Virus record (IMG/VR): IMGVR_UViG_3300031857_000216
Location: 1-57,795 of that record
Reading direction: 5' to 3' (one strand)
Origin: a virus
DNA: 57,795 nt
Shown piece by piece: positions 36,401 to 43,747 of this stretch (the first letter of the stretch is position 1; each line of letters opens with the position of its first letter). The notes beneath the pieces were generated by a model. It ran no database searches. It saw only the letters and a list, made by a program, of their open reading frames with translations, and was not told the DNA's origin. The translations under genes and the position numbers were made by a program.

Positions 36401-39400
36401 ATCCGGCCTGGCCACCGGTCTTTGTCCAGCCCGTGGTGTCGATTGTCTCAAGCTGAATCGGGGGAAGCTCTGGGCCGGCGTCAACGTCAACGTCGGCAGG
36501 CTCCTCACGGCGCTCTGGCTTGCGAAGCTCGACGATGATCTCGTCCGCGTAGCCAAGACCCGAGGGCTGGCGGCGAACCGACGCCACCTCGAGCTGGCCG
36601 AACGACAGATTCTCGTTTTCTCCGGTGAACCAAGAGACCGGCGTCACGTCAACGGAGTTGATCGTGCCGGGCGGCGCGACGAAGACAACGCGATGGTGAC
36701 GTGGATCGTCAGGCGCAAATGTCATCGCATCGACGGCTCGGCCGCCGGTGCTGTCCGTCGTCGAGAACGGCCTCGGGTCGAAGCTGATGATCGAGCCCTC
36801 CGTGGTGTAGAGGTTGAACAACTCCGTGTCGTCAGGCGACACCGGAACGACGCGGTATAGCGGCTGCGTGTTTGTTCGCGACATCTGCTTGATCAACCTC
36901 ATGAACGCACCGGCGGCTCCAGTGTCGTCTAGGCCGCGCTCTCCGCCGGCGATCAAGCCACGGTTGCGCACGAAATCGCTGAAGTCGCCGTACTCGTCGA
37001 GGAACTCCTCGTAGGTTTCTCCCGGGGAGCCCTCGGTCCCGCGTGCTGAGTGGTATTTTACGAGAGCGTTGAATAGCCTTCCGCGGAAGCCGTTGGGATC
37101 GCTGTAGTCGTAGCGGTCGGACGAGCCCCCGTCAAGTGAGAGAAGCATTCCCCAAAGACCGGCAAACGCCTCGCGTTCCTCGGCGTCGTCGCTGTAGGCA
37201 AGAGGTAGGTACCCGTCAAGAACCAAGTCAAGGCTTTCGCCAAACTCAAAGACGTCGTCATCAAAGGCGCGGTTGAGCTCGTCGGCGAGGCTAACCATCG
37301 TCGGGTTCGTCTCCTGGTACCCGTCGATCTGCTCGAACACGCGGCGCATGCGGTCGGAAAGACCCTTGCCCCTGCGCCACTGATCGCTCTCGTCTGTCGA
37401 GTCACCCTTTGGCACCTTTGTCGACGGCAAGAGTTGATCGTCAGCCTGGTCAAGAAGTCGCATGTCAGCGGCACGGGAGTCGTAGCGCCTGGTGTTTTCT
37501 GTGCCACCAAGACCGGAGTCATAGATCACCGCAAGAATCCGCTCCGGATCCTCGCCAAGCATACGGAGAGCGTCGTAGAGCGCCTCGGCTGGAACGGCCT
37601 CGTCGCCCTCCTCAAACTCCACCATTCCGTAGCCGGTTGCCTCGTCTCCTCTCCTAGGGAGAACGGCATCGGCCAGTGCAAGCGTCAGCTCCTCACGGGT
37701 GTACTTAGACAGACCCAAAGGATCGTCTGTGTAGTCCGGGCTGACCTCGTCCGTGCGCCCCTTGGGCAGGTAGTTGTCAAAGATGTTGAGCTTGTATCCA
37801 CCGTCAGGTGTCTCAAAGAGGTAGTCATACTCCTTGATCTCGGCCTCGTCCATCTTGCGCGGGCCGGGGCCGCCGGGGCCGCCTGCGGGTGGCTCGCCGG
37901 GGGCGCCGGGGCCCATCCTTCGAAGCTCGTCCTCGGCGCTCAGCTTTGCGTCGCGCTCTGACGCGTACCGATTTGACGAGATGCGCTCGACGGGCTCACC
38001 GGTGACCTTATCGGTCGAGTGCTGAATGTGGAAGAAGTTACCGTCCTCGTCTTGATCTACGGTGTAGTAGACTCCCTCGCCGGTTAGCCTGAGCGTTCCG
38101 TCTGCGTCGGGTCGCCAATCGCCGAAGCGGCCGGCTACGGAGTCCGGCGGGCTCTTAGGCCTATAGCCGTAGGTTCCATAATCTCCAACGGGGCCCGTGT
38201 AGATCCACTTATCCTCACCGGGCAGGTCACCCTCCGGATTTAGCTCCCAGTTGGCCGGATCATTGATCGCCTCCATCGCACGCTCAAAATCGGCAAGAAC
38301 GCGGCGGGCGACGCTGTCGTCGTCGTCGATCTGCTCGTTGAGTGGCTTGAGGCCTTCCTCGCGAAGATCCTGGATTAGCTGATCGCGCTCGGGGTAGAAG
38401 CCCTCCCAGACGAGGTAGTCAGCTAGGCCGCCGGAGCCGCGGCTAAAGAACTCGGTCTCGGCCTGCTCGAATTGCTCGGCGGTCGTAGGTATGTAGGGCA
38501 CGCTGGTGCGAGAAGCAAGACGCTCGTTGTCCATCTCACGGAGCTGATCAAACACGCGGTCGGATGGGTCGACGTCGTATGTCGGGTCTCCAACGCGCTT
38601 CATACCCTCGCGACGAAGAGCCTCGATCGTTGGGTGACCGTCCTCGTAGATTCCCTCGTCAACGAGGAAGTCAGCAAGTCCGACGTCGCCTCTGCTGTCG
38701 TATGCGCGCTTGCCGCGCTCCGTAAGCGTCAGATCGACGATGTTTGCGAGGTCGGGGTTAGACTCAATCTCGTCGATCTTCGACGTGCGGAAGTGGTTCT
38801 CAGCCCAGCGCTTTGCCTCATCGGCAGATTCAAAGGAGTCACGGTGGTACTCGCCTACGCCTTGCCAGCCGTCCTCGGTGCCTTCGTATCGCTCAACGTA
38901 GTACTTTCCATCATCATCCTTGACAACGGCGTAGAGGCGATTACCCCTAGGCTGGAACATCTCCGTGTCCGGGTCCGCCGGCCGAGTGGTCCAGTACTCG
39001 ACGGGCGCTCCGGCATTGTAGCCGTCGATGAGCTCACGCGCTGGCTTGCCGGAGTTCTCGGGGCGGCGGACATATGACGCGAATCCAGGGTCGTTGGAGA
39101 TCATCTCGCGGAATGTCGCGTTCGTCTCACGAACGTTGTCGGCTACGCCCTCCGCGGGCGCGCCGATCTTCGGCGGACTGTTGTCAAGATCACGCAGGTA
39201 GTCAAACGCATTCTGAACAGCGGTTGCCTCATCGACGTCACCGTCGCGACGGTCGGTGGTCAAGTCACGGGCAATCTTGCTGTCGCTCTCGACGCCGAGG
39301 CCATCAACGAGGTAGCTGTAGAGTGCGCGGTTATCGCCAATGTCATAGAGGCTGCGTCCGCGATCCTCAAGCTCGCCGGGGACAACATACGACGAGAGGT

Positions 39401-42400
39401 CAAACTCCTCAAGCGGAAGACCAGGGGCGGGTGCCTCGGTTCCAAGAGGGTCGATCTTGCTGAGAGTGAAGTTCTTCTTGTCGCCGTTCTGGTCGATGGC
39501 CTCAAGGTTGCGGTTGCCGTTCTTGGGGTTTGTCCAGATGCGAAGTGGCTGAACCTCGCGGTCCTTGCCGTTGTAGCTGAAGCGGACCTTGCTGCCGTTT
39601 GCAACCGCGTCGGCGACCTGCGAGATGATGTCACCTCGTGGGTCGATATCAACGGAACCCGCGACCTCGGGAGCTACGTCTTCAGGCTCCGGCTCAAGTG
39701 GCTCGATCTTGTTGATCGTGAATGTGCGATCTCCCTGATCAAGGGCGCTGAAGCCCTTGATGTTGACGTTGCCGTTCTTCTCATTGACGGTGACCGACTC
39801 AGGGCGAACGACGCGCTCCTTGCCGCCGTAGTTGAACGTGATGAGCTCGCCATTGGCGATGGCCTTTTCGGCAATCTCCTGAATCTGCTCAGGAGTCATG
39901 CCCTCCTCGACGCGGTTCGTCTTCATGCTCCTAGGCGCCTCGGGCGCTGCTGGCGTTTCTGCCGGTGGAGCGCTCTCGATGTCAAGACCAAGACGAGATG
40001 CCGCATCAGACGGGACGTTGGGATCGATCCCAAGCTTCTCAAGAACCTGGCGCTTCTCGTCATCTGTAAGATTCGCCGCCTTGAGCGTATCCCTGAAGCG
40101 CTCGACGCTAGCGCGGCCGGACGACCACGCTCCGTAGTCGTCGGAGTAGTCGTAGTAGAAGTCAGCGCTCCGAAGCTTGGCGGCAACCTCATCGACGGCG
40201 AAGTCGCGGTCGTTCTCAAACGTGCGCGCCTCGACCTCGCTGGCCCTAGCCTCAGCCTCGGCTGCCGCTGCCTTCTCTGCCATGCGCGGCCTGACGTCCT
40301 TGTCGAGGATTCCGTTCACGATGGAGAGATCGTCAGGGTCCTGGTACAGCTGCGCCTCTCCGAATGCGTCGGCAAGCTCGGAGAGCTGCTCCTCACTTAG
40401 GTCAGCGTCAACGATGCGGTCAACAACCTCTTCGACAGACGGGTACTTAATCCTGGTGTCTGGGCGACCCACCGCGCCGAAGAGTTCTCTGCCAAGGGTG
40501 CTGGGGAGGTTGATGGGGTCAGCCGGGTCGCCTTCAGCGTTGAACACCGGCCTAGGGCGCTGCTCGTAGCCTTCAAACGCCCTGTCGATGTCGTTGTACC
40601 CAAGATTGACGGACCTGCGGTCGCCGTTGCTGTCGATGATCGTGCCGGTGATCCTCTGCGGACTGACGTCTGTGGGTTCAAAGAGAACGTTTTCTCCGTC
40701 AACACTGAACCTGGCTAGGTCGCCGTCATTCTTAATCTTCTTGAACTGATCACTAAGCGGCTCGTTGAAGTCTACGTCGACCGTGGCCTTGTCCTCGCCC
40801 TGCGCGATGACGTCTTCGATGATCGGCTCGAGCGCCTGCTCCCACGAGTCGTACGGACCGCCAAGCACTTCTTTGGCCTCGGAGCCATTGTTCGATCCGC
40901 GATACGCGCTGAATCGGTGCTCACCCGTCTCCGGGTCGACGAACTCGACGACGGAGTGCTTACCGTCTGGAGAGACGTATTCTGCGTAGGTGCTGTACGG
41001 TTGGAAAACATTGGAGTCTTGAACAAAGGCAGCCTCGCCATACTTTGTCCAACCCTCTGGTCCCTTGTTCTTAGGAAGAAGAGTCTTGGGGTCCTTTGCC
41101 GCTCGCGCGCGGTCGGCGGCAACAACCTCGAGTGCCTCGTCGAAGCTTTCGAGATTGCGACCAAGTGTGTGCTCTCTATCTGCTCCGCGCACGGAGACGC
41201 CGAACACCGGCGGGTCGCTCGTCAGCACCTCTTCGATGCTATACGCAGACTCGTCGGGGTTGGACGAGCGATGCGTCCGCTGAAGCACCACTCCATCGCC
41301 GCGGGTCACCGACGGGACGGACGACCAGTCGTCGGGGTTGCTTTCCTGCGCTGCAGCCTCTTCATCGGTCGGAGTGCGGAGGTCGCGCTGCGTATCGCGA
41401 TAGGAGTCAGCAGTCGCGCGCGCTGCCTCCCTGCGCGATTGGCGCGTCGGTGCCGGAGCGGGTCGGCTTACGTCAACCCTTTCGTCTACCTCAAGACCCT
41501 CGGCCTCCTTGAGAGACGCGCGGTACGCGTCTTGGTCACCGAGAGCCGCGCGCTGAACGTCTGCCCATCCCCTGGCTGTCGCTACCTTTTCGCCAACCGA
41601 GTTGTCGGCAGGGTTTGCGCGGTGAAGCGACAGCTCGCCGTTCGGCTCCTCGATCACGTAGTAGCCGTCGTCAGATCTCCACATTCCCGGCCCGTCTGTG
41701 ATGGGTCGAGCCCTAAACCAACCCTCCGGCTCTCCTGCCTTCTTTCTCGCGAGGTCATCCTGGTTCAGCGCGGCTCGGCGGCGAGCGCCGAACACGCCTG
41801 TTCGGGGAAGATTCGCCACGGCCTTGTCGCTAAGAACGGCGCGAATCGCGTCTCCGGAGCTCGAAGGTACGACGTAGATTCCGTCTGGAAGATCGCGGTC
41901 GCCCTTAACCTCTACCTGAATGCCGTCCCCCTGTGCGCCGCCGGACGTTCCGACGACGCGGCCGCTGACGGTTCTAAACAACCCGCTAAGGGTCTTCATC
42001 GGGAACGAGAAGCCGCCGCCCATGTACGCGAATCGACCCTTGCGGTCGCGGCGCTGAAGCTGAGCCCTCGCCCTACGCGCGGCCTCGGAGTTTCCGCCAA
42101 GGCCAAAGCCACCGACGGCGACAATCGGGTCAACCGACGCGGTCAGCGGTACAAGCCCCGCATCGAGAGCCGCAAGTCGCGCGAACGCGTGGCGACGCTC
42201 AATCGACCCAGGCATCGCCGCGTGAGCGGCGGCAACGAGCGGGCGCACCTCATCGGCGACGCGCTCATCGGCGGCGATCCACCTGGCGCGCGCGTCACGA
42301 AGAGCAGCGGCGGTCATTGCGTGCGGGCGGGTTGACGCGGGGTGGCCAACCGTAAGTAGATCGGAGTTCTGTGCCGACGCCGTCGTGACCTTGTTCCTCG

Positions 42401-42635
42401 ACGCAAGCGTGATGTGAGCCGATACGGCGCGAAGAGCCGAGAACACTCGGGCATCGGGATCGCTATGGCGCGTCTTGCGTAGGTCGCGGTTGGCGACCTC
42501 GATCGCGACGGCGACAGGGACCTTGCGCTCAGGGAGCAGGTAGACGTTCGAGCGCTCAAGCAGCCCAAGAATCTCTGCGCGAAGCTTCGCGGAGTGATTA
42601 CGCGTGAACTGCTTTCTGATGTTCTTCTTCTTCAC
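27483..42635 (-). CDS. giant 5,050-residue multidomain virion-associated (polyvalent-type) protein
   Basis: One uninterrupted frame of 15.15 kb starts at GTG 42635 (AGGAAGAG upstream). Domains seen by eye, approximate residues: a basic helical N-terminus (1-90); a Gly-rich segment with RRDRKGRFAYMGGGFSF (about 190); tandem WYL-like domains (910-985, 998-1066); three copies of a LADFLV-type repeat (about 1085, 1300, 1385); a first ART-like domain (1840-2036: LYRVVPV, PFSTTD, ENENLSF); a HipA/PI-kinase-like domain (2070-2270: YVKTP, AIDAWLANYDV, VDPGGAL); a DEDDh exonuclease (2415-2600: VVFDYETTGFD, AHNMPFDRG, HTADADAEG); a Lys/Ala linker (about 2960); a conserved LTHETSFEPEYDDEGN region (3310-3440); ART (3630-3800); Nudix-like (3885-4055); ART (4110-4292); and a C-terminal region with DISSGGADYVYLS (about 4660). 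It lies between portal and capsid protease, so it is probably in the capsid and ejected. The frame is certain; each domain call is an inference. Confidence 0.93.
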   Translation of the reverse strand: MKKKNIRKQFTRNHSAKLRAEILGLLERSNVYLLPERKVPVAVAIEVANRDLRKTRHSDPDARVFSALRAVSAHITLASRNKVTTASAQNSDLLTVGHPASTRPHAMTAAALRDARARWIAADERVADEVRPLVAAAHAAMPGSIERRHAFARLAALDAGLVPLTASVDPIVAVGGFGLGGNSEAARRARAQLQRRDRKGRFAYMGGGFSFPMKTLSGLFRTVSGRVVGTSGGAQGDGIQVEVKGDRDLPDGIYVVPSSSGDAIRAVLSDKAVANLPRTGVFGARRRAALNQDDLARKKAGEPEGWFRARPITDGPGMWRSDDGYYVIEEPNGELSLHRANPADNSVGEKVATARGWADVQRAALGDQDAYRASLKEAEGLEVDERVDVSRPAPAPTRQSRREAARATADSYRDTQRDLRTPTDEEAAAQESNPDDWSSVPSVTRGDGVVLQRTHRSSNPDESAYSIEEVLTSDPPVFGVSVRGADREHTLGRNLESFDEALEVVAADRARAAKDPKTLLPKNKGPEGWTKYGEAAFVQDSNVFQPYSTYAEYVSPDGKHSVVEFVDPETGEHRFSAYRGSNNGSEAKEVLGGPYDSWEQALEPIIEDVIAQGEDKATVDVDFNEPLSDQFKKIKNDGDLARFSVDGENVLFEPTDVSPQRITGTIIDSNGDRRSVNLGYNDIDRAFEGYEQRPRPVFNAEGDPADPINLPSTLGRELFGAVGRPDTRIKYPSVEEVVDRIVDADLSEEQLSELADAFGEAQLYQDPDDLSIVNGILDKDVRPRMAEKAAAAEAEARASEVEARTFENDRDFAVDEVAAKLRSADFYYDYSDDYGAWSSGRASVERFRDTLKAANLTDDEKRQVLEKLGIDPNVPSDAASRLGLDIESAPPAETPAAPEAPRSMKTNRVEEGMTPEQIQEIAEKAIANGELITFNYGGKERVVRPESVTVNEKNGNVNIKGFSALDQGDRTFTINKIEPLEPEPEDVAPEVAGSVDIDPRGDIISQVADAVANGSKVRFSYNGKDREVQPLRIWTNPKNGNRNLEAIDQNGDKKNFTLSKIDPLGTEAPAPGLPLEEFDLSSYVVPGELEDRGRSLYDIGDNRALYSYLVDGLGVESDSKIARDLTTDRRDGDVDEATAVQNAFDYLRDLDNSPPKIGAPAEGVADNVRETNATFREMISNDPGFASYVRRPENSGKPARELIDGYNAGAPVEYWTTRPADPDTEMFQPRGNRLYAVVKDDDGKYYVERYEGTEDGWQGVGEYHRDSFESADEAKRWAENHFRTSKIDEIESNPDLANIVDLTLTERGKRAYDSRGDVGLADFLVDEGIYEDGHPTIEALRREGMKRVGDPTYDVDPSDRVFDQLREMDNERLASRTSVPYIPTTAEQFEQAETEFFSRGSGGLADYLVWEGFYPERDQLIQDLREEGLKPLNEQIDDDDSVARRVLADFERAMEAINDPANWELNPEGDLPGEDKWIYTGPVGDYGTYGYRPKSPPDSVAGRFGDWRPDADGTLRLTGEGVYYTVDQDEDGNFFHIQHSTDKVTGEPVERISSNRYASERDAKLSAEDELRRMGPGAPGEPPAGGPGGPGPRKMDEAEIKEYDYLFETPDGGYKLNIFDNYLPKGRTDEVSPDYTDDPLGLSKYTREELTLALADAVLPRRGDEATGYGMVEFEEGDEAVPAEALYDALRMLGEDPERILAVIYDSGLGGTENTRRYDSRAADMRLLDQADDQLLPSTKVPKGDSTDESDQWRRGKGLSDRMRRVFEQIDGYQETNPTMVSLADELNRAFDDDVFEFGESLDLVLDGYLPLAYSDDAEEREAFAGLWGMLLSLDGGSSDRYDYSDPNGFRGRLFNALVKYHSARGTEGSPGETYEEFLDEYGDFSDFVRNRGLIAGGERGLDDTGAAGAFMRLIKQMSRTNTQPLYRVVPVSPDDTELFNLYTTEGSIISFDPRPFSTTDSTGGRAVDAMTFAPDDPRHHRVVFVAPPGTINSVDVTPVSWFTGENENLSFGQLEVASVRRQPSGLGYADEIIVELRKPERREEPADVDVDAGPELPPIQLETIDTTGWTKTGGQAGSNPGGFYQAPDGSGYYVKTPKSRSHLDNEVLASVLYEALGVPAAKVRPGTDDGKDRIVSILIPDADTADFEERVMRGDEAYLDKIRKYFAIDAWLANYDVTGTGYDNIVTDANGDPVRVDPGGALMWRAQGRPKDSFGDEVLEIDSMRDEDVNWYSGSVFGSMTDDDVRESVKLLLNISPSQIDELVDNIVTNPDDAALLKERLKNRRRYLLERFGVEDTTELDEPELIETGYAAQDLKPGDVTLGDSFVIESVFRDEATPKGKVSVQGYFPGHESQRKEWNENTVIDARRGGVTPPKGDAPALHRPKAPRRPDEPAFQGRIADVVAGAKDWAEIKRAIAAREIVVFDYETTGFDPGNTNKPVQLGAVRMLNGEVVDRFNIFMDPREALGEWSRANLKDADGDSLSDEYLAQQTGMGEAHAAFLEWAGPDAILAAHNMPFDRGVFERALADASIDYEPGGYIDTLVLARTLLERRSASNPDGPAGHRLPQLLEHYGIDLENWHTADADAEGTGGLLASLLDDAPSKPDADTRLDSLKGQRDRYDEKKAEYDAALERHRDEVARYEMDKAIAAAWNCGGGGVNASGLVAAVGDDDCLVPSLDDLIDAATVKPGELSDPEAVTSGEVDSEDAPSTSSIPDETPEADGVDRTEFTPGEGVSAEQKTFDVQKRFEEASEFAESIIDPETTNFKKPSVRKAIEKVIDDFNEVRRAYESGEIDDVEAVERLTAILDDMPKISGTGEDAVDADVLSDYINEVRVTLNEQRYNRPIGDALPPPELTERGWSRDGEFIVPGMRVRDKWGFIGTVLRYSKNGWHNVFVRRDDHEPNEYLSKGTRTLTVVKDDDDQRLWIYNPNIPMGKRPANWEELVTPEERAEIDAADAAEKKAKKAAAKAAAKKKGDDDGEGPVGVKEPEAPDSGGGGEAGEPEAGTTEALRENVEEKAKESKSKKKDPLEKVAKEILDQAGDFPGPRDEVISELIGAYISSGAIKPRDVERVIELLDELQVPKGDAPSGATPTPEVIDEELRSSALAPLAKVKKAEKILTNGELKMEPDEKRSVRIGDANISVDVWRIGNERRIAFGVPDKERSNVGYGQSWRRDDPEDVVDLDFELDDDVDLLPINPYVIAGLDYDSEEGKETAIKFADAVAHLMEDAYRDESFGGPQQVAPYVSALLYAGSRGDGDAMAEFERLASLGRESADERKAQSRREKQEFLEESGNKQITDGRLAEVTTEQLMLTHETSFEPEYDDEGNVLLRPSGDWIQEDEIGRYAYGRGTIHFALNHVVAGHMLRTGHEDKPRWIIVSGLQPTIDRNPDSLDNLLVVDTFMSPAPGQPLVLPKDSVRVLKIEPGTSQDEVDRMYSDALKELGGVNPGDREKAIAYWMNLMGVDRETAISRFGEQIDETANRNALVFEGGEQYSPTQGADALAAKLAMELGVESSLHADHGSYANEQVIDETNKAFAPTASQLSDMSPNAIARLASHGMWKGSELNFSDETDPFSPQPGIDESTLSDVDPDLQTAPVSGADEVEKMLLEMRESYGPSLFDEIPVLEEEYGLPDVLQEYVEDGYQQINSDLRRHDGVPKNSKDEVAVMDRYYDLHPTTTQDVILYRGVHGTKDSEYIDMLEDAEVGDLFVEHAFTSTSTDASATLPFVEGEYSFEAVSRGLIVEIVLPAGSHALDMERLADSNLEEKEILIDRGTTFRVVSKVEYPDGGVARMRVAVVGQRRKTEAPTTDETPAPQPDVEEVAPDGDGGDGGGTWRGYKISQDEDGVYSADNISVSDVYDLRAGVLTPPMLPFFAPVNGGTADPDDGEGYYFAIDGKRYWGRYGAAGALIRSAEINQYTGSHTYLLARRAPGISGGGGKWAYPGGAHKDRLNSKDTTGITAREEFLEEMGAMIEGLDLIGTHVFEPSTGWAYTTQIFKADPSLLSPNIDLEKADGENTQYGWFTADEINLMREQGVLHPDFARSAASIFLAATSDDDEATDSVDAGDDPFLQIAPLSTAGAAQDKFASAYDEAEFGVDRGDPDIDFDDLPLAESYTALENYTDTDYMGINTHLRGGDITDIHYVETPDELANLREKADDLVADLDRLFEAAPTTPVDLVLHRGIHSDYAREIADYPVGAVFHDLGYSSTSLSPSTGEQFSRYGDDDDKFGLVLEIAVPAGTRGVSVNQTLGSLSSLTSEHEILLDRGTTFRVVSKVTDSNGVVKRVRIAVVGQDNKKDSDSTVDVVDDKPVVIEPTGRPRFEPETTKSLSSKPFGGSTDVPSLMDVVDRVINKDGDKMPVLASAIDAGDIEDLEVRAMTIVTPSGERMLRLRFKLTPWAGSDLAIAASDDAEWEVRDRYLAPTTSVDDEGNIVISERFFASFSTGGGAATAVYSYLDDDTDADITLVRSTTDPSLTSIASQSEARLPGPNAYHNMVTIDVPIDKVDGADAPEVIARLLEKAGVRSPRPAEEQDMRVFIENRLISLLVGINDPANNVIEQDRRDDLLGQIKSRYGIGPEDLKVVVDSSGLVRYIMPEDFVFDMMERTDTGFFIHTMTADRWTAASDYTALYGEEITLSEAQDWMIKNLVAALVGPEHGGFGALLSTTSRTLEGIPVSGMSSKTDISSGGADYVYLSPRKGFKTIADPMYGSMTIIFDAANIYERSDLYANSTDQFGSRTPKGGYQMGVYSETLPFMYETMIKGRVGIDAAVGVVVSSEIRDDLLEELRRRGVTEINGVPIEEFIKLSEDSQNASRKVRLNALDTRYYEKRLKDPSGPSDDIFENSIEEIGLIKLPELYELSNYASHDAVLYNTFLDFATGSRLRYRTAPIGSRVYARVEGNGNLLIVHPDGRLYEYRPSVDYDDAVPGIPPSPRQIGIDEAIEIYKQLAERGMSGNLYGYTPLGVVMGPGAYSGGFEGAIKQARLYLENDAITSGSTSLIDLINRVEDKFEADVMALVFRLIMDLEKEGRTDLIDKIRKRIAQEFVPPSVV

Positions 42636-42638
42636 GGC

Positions 42639-43727
42639 TTAGTTGCTCTTCCTATGCGGCAGCAAATCTGCATCTTGACTACTGTATACCGATGTCGCGA
42701 GCTCAAGAGCTCGACTAAATGGATCCTCACGAGCGTCTACGGCGCGCAGCCACGCGGCCTTCAGCGCAGGAACGACCTCGTAGCCAAGACCGGAGTACTC
42801 GGCCATCGCAACGATCGCGTGCTCGGGCGACTCGTACTCAGACTCGTCGAGAATCTCGACCTCAAGTTCGAGATTCGCGGCGGCAGACGCGGAGGCGGTG
42901 ACTCCAGACTTGCCGCGAGACGACCTGGGATGAGCAGCGGGTAGCAGGTCGTTGTCCTGCTTGTAGTTCGGGTTGGCCGGGCGGCCGCTGCGGAGGAGGC
43001 GCAGGTACGCGTTGACGCGCGCCATCGCCCACTGGTCACGGGTCTTGCCCGGGCGATGCGAGCTTGAGTACGCACCGGCGCCGCGGCGATACACCGCCTT
43101 GAGCATCGCGAGCGTCGCCTTGCGCCCTGCCGGAGCCTTTTCGTTGTGCTCCTTGACCTTGTTCTTGAGGGCAGTCTCGGTCTTCTCGGAGAAGACGATC
43201 TTCTTTCCTCCGGCGGCCGAGCCTGGCTTGTTTCTCTTTGAACCGTAGATGCGGTCCTTCTTGGGTGCGCGACGCGACGCGGCTGCTACGAGCATCATAA
43301 GTCCATCCCTGCAACCGCAGTTGCATGTCTCGGGGCAGTTGCATCTATCAAACGAGCACCTACACCCGCCGGCGCACATCGGGCACGATACCGCCTCGAT
43401 GATCTTGTTGTATTGCGAGACGATGCCGTCAGGGATCAGCGCGAAACGGCAGGCGCCCATTGGTTCTACCTCGTCAACGATGATCTTGCACGTGCTGCCT
43501 CCCGCGTACAGGATGCAGTTCGCGCAGTTGACGCCCTTGTGGGCGTTTTCATTCTTGCTTGCCGGCGTGTATCCGGCCCAGACTCCTGTGTCGTCTGAGT
43601 TGAACTTGCCGTATTTCTGGGTGATCTCAATGAGCGCCGCGCCAAGCTCGCGCTCCTCGGGGACGAGCACGGCGGCGATGAGGCCTTCAACCGCCTGCCG
43701 CGCCTGGGAGTGTTGCGTATCGCTCAT
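42639..43727 (-). CDS. cysteine-rich head-region protein with DNA-binding-like helical domain
   Basis: The 362-residue protein has two Cys clusters: VNCANCILYAGGSTCKII with MGACRFALI (about residues 65-100) and the very dense SCPMCAGGCRCSFDRCNC plus ETCNCGCRDG (about 117-145), likely metal-binding. The middle has FSEKTETALKNKVKEHN, TLAMLKAVYRRGAGAYS, HRPGKTRDQWAMARVNAYLR and DNDLLPAAHP, a module common in actinophage head-region proteins. Start ATG at 43727 has AGGTAGG. Located between Dps and the giant gene and 3 bp from the latter, hence probably cotranscribed; the function is unknown. Confidence 0.78.
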   Translation of the reverse strand: MSDTQHSQARQAVEGLIAAVLVPEERELGAALIEITQKYGKFNSDDTGVWAGYTPASKNENAHKGVNCANCILYAGGSTCKIIVDEVEPMGACRFALIPDGIVSQYNKIIEAVSCPMCAGGCRCSFDRCNCPETCNCGCRDGLMMLVAAASRRAPKKDRIYGSKRNKPGSAAGGKKIVFSEKTETALKNKVKEHNEKAPAGRKATLAMLKAVYRRGAGAYSSSHRPGKTRDQWAMARVNAYLRLLRSGRPANPNYKQDNDLLPAAHPRSSRGKSGVTASASAAANLELEVEILDESEYESPEHAIVAMAEYSGLGYEVVPALKAAWLRAVDAREDPFSRALELATSVYSSQDADLLPHRKSN

Positions 43728-43747
43728 TGCGTGCCTACCTAGGTGAC

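Noticed and set aside
34893-36860. 655-codon plus-strand ORF opposite the giant gene
   Set aside because: It mirrors the codon pattern of the minus-strand frame, its translation is Val/Arg-rich without motifs, and the minus frame has the exonuclease and kinase motifs.
40917-42335. 472-codon plus-strand ORF opposite the giant gene
   Set aside because: Same antisense shadow effect; no domain or ribosome site.
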